11,265 bases of DNA from NCBI RefSeq assembly GCF_000611645.1, contig NW_014013375.1, forward strand, positions 1,136-12,400, in the 5' to 3' direction. Shown in pieces: positions 1 through 7,226 of the stretch (its first letter is position 1; the number at the start of each line of letters is the position of its first letter). The DNA comes from Monoraphidium neglectum. Its lineage: Eukaryota > Chlorophyta > Chlorophyceae > Sphaeropleales > Selenastraceae. The notes below the pieces were generated by a model. The model did not search any database. It saw only the letters and a list, made by a program, of their open reading frames with translations, and had not been told where the DNA came from. Both the position numbers and the translations under genes were made by a program.

Positions 1-199
1 GCATAGGGGGGTGAGGAGGGGGGAAGGCGAAGCTGTCGCCGCAGCGGCCCCGCAGTGCAGTGGTGCGGTGCCGGCGGGGGCGGGCGCGCATGAAACCAGC
101 ACCCTGCTGCCTCGATACGCGAAGTGTGCGCACTCTCAACGCGGTGCAGAGCACAGGCTGCAGCCAACCGCGCCGACGCATGCACATGCACATGCGCAC
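1..199 (-). other. Intron 1 of the ligase gene (incomplete)
   Basis: Non-coding sequence follows the GTGCGC donor at 199. It contains a short alternating tract of CATGCA/ACATGC units at about 179-197, directly next to the donor, and a C/T-rich stretch (minus strand) at 1-25 that looks like a polypyrimidine tract. No convincing ligase frame continues here, so the next exon should be outside the window. Confidence 0.45.
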
Positions 200-379
200 C
201 CCGGGCAGCAGCAGGCGGTAGATAGCATAGACGTCTTTGCTGGGGCGGACCACATTCTTGGTCCTGAACTCGACCAGCTGCCTGTTCTTGGCATCGCCTT
301 TCTTGGCGTTCTCAAAGCACGTCAGAAAGCGCACCAGGTTCTCAAACGGCACATCACTGCAGCAGGCATAGGGCGGCAT
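200..379 (-). CDS. LIG4: DNA ligase IV-like, first coding exon (partial gene)
   Basis: Sixty residues are read from an ATG at 379-377 to a GTGCGC donor beginning at 199. The pattern fits the start of the N-terminal DNA-binding domain of eukaryotic ATP-dependent DNA ligase IV: VPF-E-L at residues 10-15, an F-E-N-x-K-K stretch, E-F-R at 37-39, then D-V-Y-A-I-Y-R-L-L-L-P at 49-59, matching the family's D-x-Y-x-x-x-R-L-L-L/I-P. Ligase IV seals double-strand breaks in non-homologous end joining with XRCC4; that role is family knowledge. The nick-sealing lysine motif and BRCT repeats would lie left of the window. The start is the first ATG after an in-frame TGA upstream, and the family usually begins just before this motif. 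Positions 1-199 are read as intron 1; on the minus strand it ends in a pyrimidine-rich tract at about 1-25, as if an acceptor lay just outside. A different ATP-dependent ligase is possible; one exon cannot exclude it. Confidence 0.62.
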
Positions 380-1058
380 GGCGCCAATGACGTCGAAGCG
401 CCTGAAAGCGGCGGTGCGGGGTCCCACGGAGCCAACGCTGCTGCACTGCCTGTACCGGCACCTCCCTTGTCACGGCTTAGATGCTGTATGATCCCTCATG
501 TCGTGGCCTAAGGCCCCCCTGAAAGCCCGTGCTGTGCCTGGCATGCTGCGCTTCACGCTAAAAACAACCGATCTAGCTCGCCGCAGAGCCGCAATACTTT
601 TTAATGCGCTAACATTTTTCAATGCATATGGCATGTGTGCGCGGTGAAGCAGCCCAGTAGACATTCGAAGTGACAACTGAGCACTCCGAGATCGTTGAGC
701 GCCTTTCAACTCTGCACACTGATTCAAAGTCCATATAGCTCAACATCAGACATCCTCATATCTGATCCTGGGATGTTATACCTCGGGAGGGAATTGCAGC
801 TGCTGCTCTGATCGCTTGCGTGTCCCTGCTCGCACGCCAGCGGCGGTTTCGTATTGAAATTTCTAGTAATATCCGAGGGTTGGCAGCTGCGACGCCAAGG
901 CCCGGGGGGGCGGCGGCACGCCCCGGGACCCTGCATCGAACGCGGTTGTGTCGCGTCACCGCCGCTGCTGGGAGCCCTGACAACAGCACGCCTCGCAGCC
1001 CACTCATTCAATAGCCAGTGTGGACGTTAAGAGCAACAGTGGCGCCCCGGCCGCCGCC
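380..1058. promoter_or_regulatory. Divergent intergenic region, ligase (-) / carrier (+)
   Basis: This 679-nt gap separates the starts of two genes pointing away from each other, so both promoters and 5' UTRs must lie here unless distant non-coding exons exist. Base composition changes: 585-650 is clearly AT-richer than its surroundings, with T-runs near 598-602 and 614-620, and short TATA-like stretches occur near 733-740 and 774-780. The reading frames crossing it show no recognisable protein family. No specific factor-binding site can be assigned. Confidence 0.45.
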
Positions 1059-3742
1059 ATGCACTCGGGGGATGCCACCACGTCAGGCGTGGCGGCGCCG
1101 AACACGACTGTGCACAAGCAGCAATGGCAGCCGCAGCATCACAATCAGGAGCGGCCCATTTCCCAGCAACAGCAGCAGCAACAGCAGCCGGCCCACGAGC
1201 TACAGCAGCAGCCGGGGACGCCATTCATGACAGAGGACAAATGGCGGGCGGCCAAGTTTGTCTTTGCAGGAGGTGCGCGCGAGGTTGGCTTCCATCTCCC
1301 GTGGCGGATGGTCGTCGCTCGGCCACAGCGGTCGCGCAAAGGCACGGCCGCACCGCGCCTTCTCCGCACCGCGGGCTGTCACGCTCGTCAACTGGCTGTC
1401 AACACGCCTGTGCCGCGCCCGGGCGCCCCTCCCCCTTGCAGGGCTGGCCGGCGCCGTCAGCCGCACCGCGACGGCGCCCGTCGACAGGCTGAAGATGCTG
1501 CTGCAGGTGCAGGAGTCGCAGCACCTCACGCTGCGGCAGGGTCTGAAGATCATGGCGTCGGAAGGTGGGCGGGCGGGCCGCGGCGGCGGCAGCCGCCCCA
1601 CGCTCGGGCGGGCCCCTGCTGCGCCGGCCCCTTGTTCGGCGGCAAGCCGCCGAGGGAGCGCCAGAGGCGGTGGTTGGCGGTTGCAGGTTGGCGTAGCCTT
1701 TTGACGGCACCGCCGTGCCAGCGCGTGCTCCTGTGCAACAAAGCGTACGCGCTGCGTGCCCCGCAGGCAGCTTACGGGCATATTTCAAGGGGAACGGGAC
1801 CAACGCGCTGAAGGTGGGGCGCCGCCGCGGCAGGCGGCAGGGACGCAAGGACGGTGGGGGCAGGGGCACCGGTGGCACGCGCCAGCTTCGCTGCGGGCCG
1901 CGTGGCGTCAAACCGCGCCCCCCTTCCCCCCCCCGGCGGCCGGCTGGGGACGCGGGAGGGGTGCGCGACCTGACGCATGACAGGGGCGCCGCGTTGCTGC
2001 CTCGCGGTCCACCCCGCATGGCTGCCCTCCAGATCGCGCCCGAGACCAGCATCAAGCTGACGTTGAACGACTGGCTGAAGCACCATATCGGCAAGGACCA
2101 CCGGGACATATCGCCCTGGGAGAGGGTGGCCTGCGGCGGCTTGTCGGGGGCGGTCGGGCAGGTGCGGGCCAGATGAAGAGCAGGGACGCCGGGAGCTCGG
2201 GGGGCCGCGGCGGGCGCCCCGCCGGATGCAGCGGCGGCGGCGGCGCAAACACGTCCGCGCTTTCGACAGACTGCAGCCGACGGCAGGGGCACGGGCCCAT
2301 CAAGCCTGGATTATATGTGCATGGTTGGCGCTGCGGCAGCGAACGAACAACATTGAGCAAACAACAACACCCTGGCAGGGGCTGGTGTACCCCCTCGACA
2401 CCGTGCGCACGCGGCTGGCGGTCTGCCACACGGACGAGTACGCCGGGATCTGGCAGACGGCCGTGCGGCTCGCGCGCAACGAGGGCTTCGCGGCATTCTA
2501 CCGCGGCCTCGTGCCGTCCATGGTGCGGCCGCGGCACATCGGCAGACGCCCGCCCTGTGGGGCCTGGGTTGCTGAGGAGCTGCGCAGGGTTGCCAGGGAA
2601 AGCAGCTAGCCGGGCTGTGGCAGCTGCCGCAGCTGCTTGGCTGCCCCAGGGGCCGGCAGGACTGGTGTCTGCAGCGGGCACGCATGCCCAATTGCTGGGT
2701 GCCTTGCGCAGGGTCACCCCAGGCGGCAGGGGGCCGCACCACCTCGATCAGAACCAGCAGGGAGCTGCACACAAGGTCCCTCTGCCCCATAACACCCCAA
2801 ACCGCGCCGCAGTGCGGCATCCTGCCGTACGCCGGCACCGACATAGCCCTGTTTGAGATTCTGAACGAACACCTGCACGACCGGTACGGCGGCGAGCCCC
2901 CCCACCTGGCTATCATCGGGGCAGGCATGGTGTCCAGCGTGTTCGCGCAGGTGCGAGCCCGCGCGCCGCTTGGCGCACGCCCGCCCACCTGGGTCGCGGC
3001 AGACGCCGCGCTGCGCGTGCTCTGCGTGGCGCTGCTGCGCCGCGCGTGCTTTGCATGGCGCTGCTGTCGGCTGGCGCCGACCTTTCATGCGCCTGGCGTG
3101 GCTGGGGTTGCCGCCGCTCCTGGCCGTCGGTGCGGTGCTGCTTCAGCTCCCACGCTGACTGTACGGCTGCGCACTGCCTCGCGCCGATCGCCCCGCGCGC
3201 CGCCGCAGTTTGTCTCCTACCCGCTGGCGCTCGTGCGCACGCGGCTGCAGGCGCAGGGCGTCGGCGGCAACCCCATAAAGTACAGCGGCATGCTGGACGT
3301 CTTCTCGCAGACGATGAGGAACGAGGGCGTCAGGGGGCTGTACAAGGCGCGCGGGCGTGGGGCGTGGGCCGAGGGGGCTGTTGGGTTGGATTGTATGTCT
3401 GTGGATGGGTCGGCAGGCGTTTGGTGCCTGGCTCCAGGGTCAGCCAGCAGTGGTGCACCTGCTGCTATCTGATGCAGAGTTTGCAACGGCATGTGTGCGA
3501 GCAGGTTTGTCTGCTCGTGTGGGTACGTGGGTGTGAGTATGCATGCGTTCGCGTGTGCGTGTGCGCGTGCAAGCCGCTCACAGCTGGGGCATCACGACGT
3601 CATCAGCCTCCGACACGCCCGCTGTCCTGCCTAACTGCAGGGGCTGCTGCCAAACCTCATAAAGCTGGCGCCGGCCGCAGGCATCAGCTGGTACGTCTTT
3701 GAGCAGACCAAGCTGGCGCTGGGGGTCAATCCCGGGAGCTAG
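1059..3742 (+). CDS. Mitochondrial carrier, ATP-Mg/phosphate (SCaMC/APC) type, 8 exons
   Basis: Exons: 1059-1272, 1442-1564, 1767-1813, 2033-2161, 2379-2522, 2813-2950, 3209-3346, 3641-3742; they join in phase to 344 residues ending at TAG. Three tandem carrier repeats are visible. Repeat 1 has P84-V-D86-R-L-K89 followed by E-G and Y-F-K-G; repeat 2 has P176-L-D178-T-V-R181 and N-E-G-F-x-x-F-Y-R-G; repeat 3 has P270-L-A272-L-V-R275 and N-E-G-V-R-G-L-Y-K-G. The Y-P-L-A-L-V-R-T-R-L-Q-A-Q form of repeat 3, the L-P-Y-A-G-T-D-I-A-L loop and the I-S-W-Y-V-F-E-x-T-K-x-x-L-G-V end resemble the ATP-Mg/Pi exchanger family of the inner mitochondrial membrane. These exchange adenine nucleotides for phosphate. 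The usual Ca2+-binding EF-hands are absent: residues 1-60 are Gln/His-rich with eight glutamines at 36-43. The ATG lies in a GCCGCCGCC-ATG context. A related nucleotide or coenzyme A carrier is possible. The fold is near certain, the substrate inferred. Confidence 0.88.
1164..1187 (+). repeat. CAG/CAA run coding for eight glutamines
   Basis: Mixed CAG and CAA codons encode Gln 36-43 of the carrier, with three more glutamines a few codons later (CAGCAGCAG). The run sits in the non-conserved N-terminal extension before the first transmembrane helix. Confidence 0.9.
3347..3640 (+). other. Carrier intron 7, apparent GC-AG intron
   Basis: The conserved G-L-Y-K/G-L-L-P-N junction of the third carrier repeat is restored exactly only if the exon ends at AAG (3346) and the next begins at GGG (3641). 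The intron then starts GCGCGC and ends CTGCAG. No GT donor within the next few bases keeps phase 0; the first in-phase GT (a GTT codon about 30 nt downstream) would insert about ten residues at a conserved junction. The intron also holds a GT/GC-rich, repeat-like stretch at about 3527-3570. Confidence 0.6.
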
Positions 3743-4153
3743 GGCGCCCGCACTTGCTGCTGGGCGCCCGCGCCCTGCTGCGCCCTGCCGCTGCCGCGCT
3801 CTTCCTCGGCGACCAACTATCCACGGTGCTTTGGAGTCTTTCCTTGCGACAGATTACGTGTATTTGAGGTTCTGCCACGTCGCTGTGATGGCACATGCGC
3901 ACGCCGCAATGCGTGCACACTTTTCGGTTGACTGATATTCAGCAGCGCGAGCAGCTGCTGCGGGTGGAGTTCGCGTAGTCAGGCTCTTGCCGTCACCGAT
4001 ATTCACTACCCCTCAAATGCTGCAATTTCTACACACAAGTCATGCCTCCGTCTTTGCCAACAAACGCGCTGCGTTGAGATCCGCAAGTGCTGGCAGATCA
4101 GCTGCACCGTTCACTGTATCAAGCAAGCCCACCCAGCATATACGGCAGCATCG
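3743..4153. other. Intergenic, carrier 3' UTR and zinc-finger gene 5' region
   Basis: This 411-nt gap between two genes on the same strand must contain the end of the carrier transcript and the promoter of the next gene. It is less GC-rich than the coding sequence, especially at 3840-4110. I found no TGTAA poly(A) signal on the plus strand here and no clear TATA box. Confidence 0.5.
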
Positions 4154-6216
4154 ATGTTGAAGCGGCAAGATTGGCAGTTTGTGCACGGCAAGGAGGGTGG
4201 CGACTCAGGCAGCGAGACCAGCGACGACTCGGGTGAGTTACTGCGGGTTGCGGAAGGGGTTTTCAAGCCAAACGGATGTTTCGGACTCTTTGGTGTGTCG
4301 TACAAGGGATGCGGCAGCACGCGTGGCCTGGGCCGCCGCATGGCGACAGCAGCAGCGCGGCTTTTGGCAGCCGCCGGGTGCCATGAGGTTGCTTGCTTCA
4401 TACAACTATTACCCCACCCCGCAATGCAGATCGTGACGACGACGTATCTTCCGAGGACGGCAGCCCAGGCCCTGGGGCCGCCGCTTCAAAGCGTCCGCGG
4501 GCGTCTGCAGCCCCTCGTGTGAAGCCGGCGCCGGCAAAGCGGGCAAAGCGGGCAGAGCAGTCAGTGGCGGGGGGCAGAAAAGACGACAGCTCGGATGGGG
4601 GTGAGCAGAGCGGCGAGGGCAGCAGCGGCAGCGGGGACGATGACGACGATTTGGTGGGCAACGGCGGCCCCAGCGGCTCGGACGTCGGCGCTGTCTCGGA
4701 TGGCGGCGGCGGCGGCGGCGGCGATGATCGCGGCGGCAGCAGCAGCGGCGACGGGGATGGGAGCGACGAGGAGGGCGGGGAGCTGCGCGTGGAGGAGCTA
4801 ATACGGTGAGGCCGCGTGGAGTAGTAAGATGGAGCCAAACCGCCCGAGGGGTTGCGCGCCTGCAGCGGCGTTGGGGCTTGTCTGCGGCAGCAACGGCCCA
4901 GTTGGCCCGAATCGCTGCAATCAGACGTAGGCGGCTCCTGGCACCTCAACTCACCCTCCCATGCGCCGCGTGCGTCCCGTACAACCGCCGCAGCAACTGG
5001 GAGGCGGCGCCCTTGCAAGAGGCCGTCAGGGTGCGCGCCCGCGCTCCCCCCCCCCCCAAAAAAAACCATGTTGCCTTGCATTGGCTGCGATGCTGTAGCG
5101 CCGCCCGCCCGCCTGGAGCCTGTGAGAGCAGATCAAGTGGGGGACGGGCGACACCACAATGCATTTGCACCACGCACAGCTGGCCCTGTTTCGGCCGTCT
5201 CGCTGCAGAGGGCCCGGCGCTGCAACCCCCTCCAACCCCCAGGGAGTGGCCCTGCGGTGCGTCGCCTGCAAGGCGCTGCTCATCAACGCCCAGGGGTACC
5301 GTGCCCACGCCCAGTCCAAGGTGTGCGCCGCCAGCGGGGGCGCGCCGCCGCGGGACCCGCCCGCTCCCGCGCCCACGCAGGTGCACGTGGGCACGCCACG
5401 CCTAGCGGACGGCGCGGGGCGTGCCGACACGCGCACCATCGCCCGGGCTGCGCCGCGCGCCCACCCGCGTGCGTGGAAACGGCCACGCCCGCGCACGCAC
5501 GCGGCCCCTCGCCTGCACGCGCACAGCCGACAGCACCCCCTCCCCACGCTCCCCCACGAGCAGAAGCACATAGGCGCCATGAGGAGCTGGCCCGAGCATC
5601 TGGGGCCCGCCATCGTGTTTGCCACCGACGCGGCGAAGGGGGAAGAGACCGGGGAGACGCACGGGGAGCGCCTGGCGCGGCTGCGGCGGCAGGCGGAGCT
5701 CGACGCTCAGGACGCGGCCGGCGGCAGCGAGGGCGGCGGCGCGGCAGGTCGGTCGGTTCAGCAGGGCAGCCGGAAGGCGTGGGGGCGGGCTCGAGCGAGG
5801 GCGGGGCTCCCGCTAGAGCGTTGGCATTGGTGTGGTCAAACCAGGGCCCGACCTAGTCCCTTGGTGCGGGCTTTCGTGCGCTAGCTTGTGTTGGTTGTGC
5901 CTCATCTCCGCCGCCGCCGCGGCGCGCCGCGCCCCCGCCGCCCGCCGCAGGCGGGAAGAAGGCTAAGGGCAAGGGGCGGCGCAAGGAGGGGGACAAGCCT
6001 GCGCGCAAGCGGCCGGGCAAGCGTCAGCGGGAAGCTCTAAAGGCAGATCCGCCTGCGGGCGCCGCCGCTGCGCAAGGCGCCAAGCGCGGCGGCAAGAAGG
6101 GCGGGCCCCGCGGCGGCAACAAGGCTGGTCCCGAGGGAGCTGAGGGCGGAGAGGCAGCGCCCAAGCGCAAGCGTCCGGGGAAGCAGGCACGGGCGGAGCG
6201 CAGGGCGGCAGCGGGA

Positions 6217-6261
<45 letters not shown>

Positions 6262-6381
6262 ACGGCGACGACACCTGCTGTCGAGGCCCCGGCGCAGCCG
6301 GCTGCAGGGCCGGCTGTGGCGGCGGGCGGCAAACAGGCAGCTGGGGGCAAGGGGCGCACCGGGGCACGCCGCTCGGCTTAG
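4154..6381 (+). CDS. C2H2 zinc-finger protein with acidic and Lys/Arg-rich regions, 5 exons
   Basis: Exons: 4154-4232, 4430-4805, 5209-5320, 5564-5747, 5951-6381; phases match (1, 2, 0, 1) and give 393 residues ending at TAG. Residues 13-60 are Ser/Asp/Glu-rich, followed by a basic stretch with A-K-R-A-K-R-A-E, then an acidic, Gly/Ser-rich region up to about 148. A single zinc finger has C169-x2-C172-x12-H185-x5-H191, the spacing of the U1/JAZ-like C2H2 class that can bind double-stranded RNA or act in ribosome-biogenesis factors. Residues 252-337 are Lys/Arg/Gly-rich with K-R-K-R-P-G-K and A-R-K-R-P-G-K motifs resembling nuclear or nucleolar signals. A run of 16 glycines follows at 339-354. 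I do not recognise an orthologue; a nuclear or nucleolar RNA-related role is inferred. The least certain boundaries are the exon 3 start (supported by phase) and the weak GTCGGT donor after exon 4. Confidence 0.68.
6214..6261 (+). repeat. GGC triplet tract coding for 16 glycines
   Basis: One GGA followed by fifteen GGC codons in the last exon of the zinc-finger gene. Such triplet tracts are prone to length change. The opposite strand would read as long Ala, Pro or Arg runs, which explains the large antisense frames here. Confidence 0.93.
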
Positions 6382-6430
6382 CACGCCAGCGGGCGCAACT
6401 GACTGTTTCCCCAGACGGTCGATTGCAGTG

Positions 6431-6435
6431 TTACA
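6431..6435 (-). terminator. Candidate poly(A) signal TGTAA, peroxidase gene
   Basis: The only minus-strand TGTAA I found in the convergent gap, about 790 nt after the peroxidase stop codon. If used, the two 3' UTRs would overlap by roughly 400 nt. Weak evidence on its own. Confidence 0.25.
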
Positions 6436-6842
6436 GTGCGTTGCAATTGGTAAATGGTTGAGTTGACAGGTGCGGCAGCAGGGGGCCGCAGCTGGGGGCT
6501 GGCGTCGGGTGAGCGTTGAGCGAGCCAGGCAGAAATATCATGGTAGACTATGGCAGCCAGGCAGAAGGGCCCAGCGACCGGCACCTGCAGCCACCCTCCA
6601 AGCGGAAGCTGCAGGCGGCAGGCCCGATATTTGGGCGGCATTGCAGCAAAGACCCTCTCGGACAAATGTGCTCACAATGCACTCTAGGAGCAGACAAGCG
6701 CCGCCAACGCAGCACTGCGCACAGCCGTGCCAGGCGAATGCTGCCATCCTGCTTGTATGCTGAGTTGTGTCGGGCAGTTGCCCAGCGGAAGCACAGGGTG
6801 CGGCCAAACTGAAATGGGGGTTGAGATTGGGCCGTGAGCCTG

Positions 6843-6847
6843 TGTAA
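6843..6847 (+). terminator. Candidate poly(A) signal TGTAA, zinc-finger gene
   Basis: TGTAA is the usual near-upstream polyadenylation element in chlorophytes. It stands 462 nt after the stop codon, an ordinary 3' UTR length for these algae, but a 5-mer alone is weak evidence. Confidence 0.35.
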
Positions 6848-7226
6848 ATCAGGGGTAGCAGGCCTAGCGTGTGAGCCGCGGCGGCACCAACTCGTGCAAA
6901 CCAACGCTCACAGACTGCTGACGAACAGGCCTCACCGGAACTGAACCAGCCAACGCGCATTGCGTGGTGGGTGAGCAGTCAATTGCTCAACGCTCAGACG
7001 CCAGCCAGCGCGGCGCCCCACCCAGGTCGTATGCAAGGGCCAAACAATCCTGGGCTTGGCCCACGCCTGCCGGTGGCAGCACTGAGCAGCCGCAAACAGC
7101 AAAGCTGCGCCCATCGCTTGCGCGCGCAGCTTCATCGCACGAGCATGCTGACATGCCCACGTCGGGCCGTCATCTCCATGCCTGAGATGCCAGGCCTGAT
7201 CACCTGCGGAGGTGATGATGGTGCTG

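Larger units (their letters stand above)
6382..7226. other. Convergent intergenic region (3' UTRs of both neighbours)
   Basis: These 845 nt separate the stop codons of the plus-strand zinc-finger gene and the minus-strand peroxidase gene. No reading frame here looks like a protein family, and I see no tRNA or rRNA. Candidate poly(A) signals of the green-algal TGTAA type occur once on each strand and cross one another, so the 3' UTRs may overlap. Confidence 0.5.

Noticed and set aside
11..511. Plus-strand frame of 166 residues at the left edge
   Set aside because: It overlaps the ligase exon on the opposite strand, shows only His/Ala low complexity, and matches no family I know.
6037..6384. 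Minus-strand frames with long Ala, Pro or Arg runs
   Set aside because: They are antisense readings of the GGC tract and the surrounding Lys/Arg/Gly-rich exon of the zinc-finger gene.
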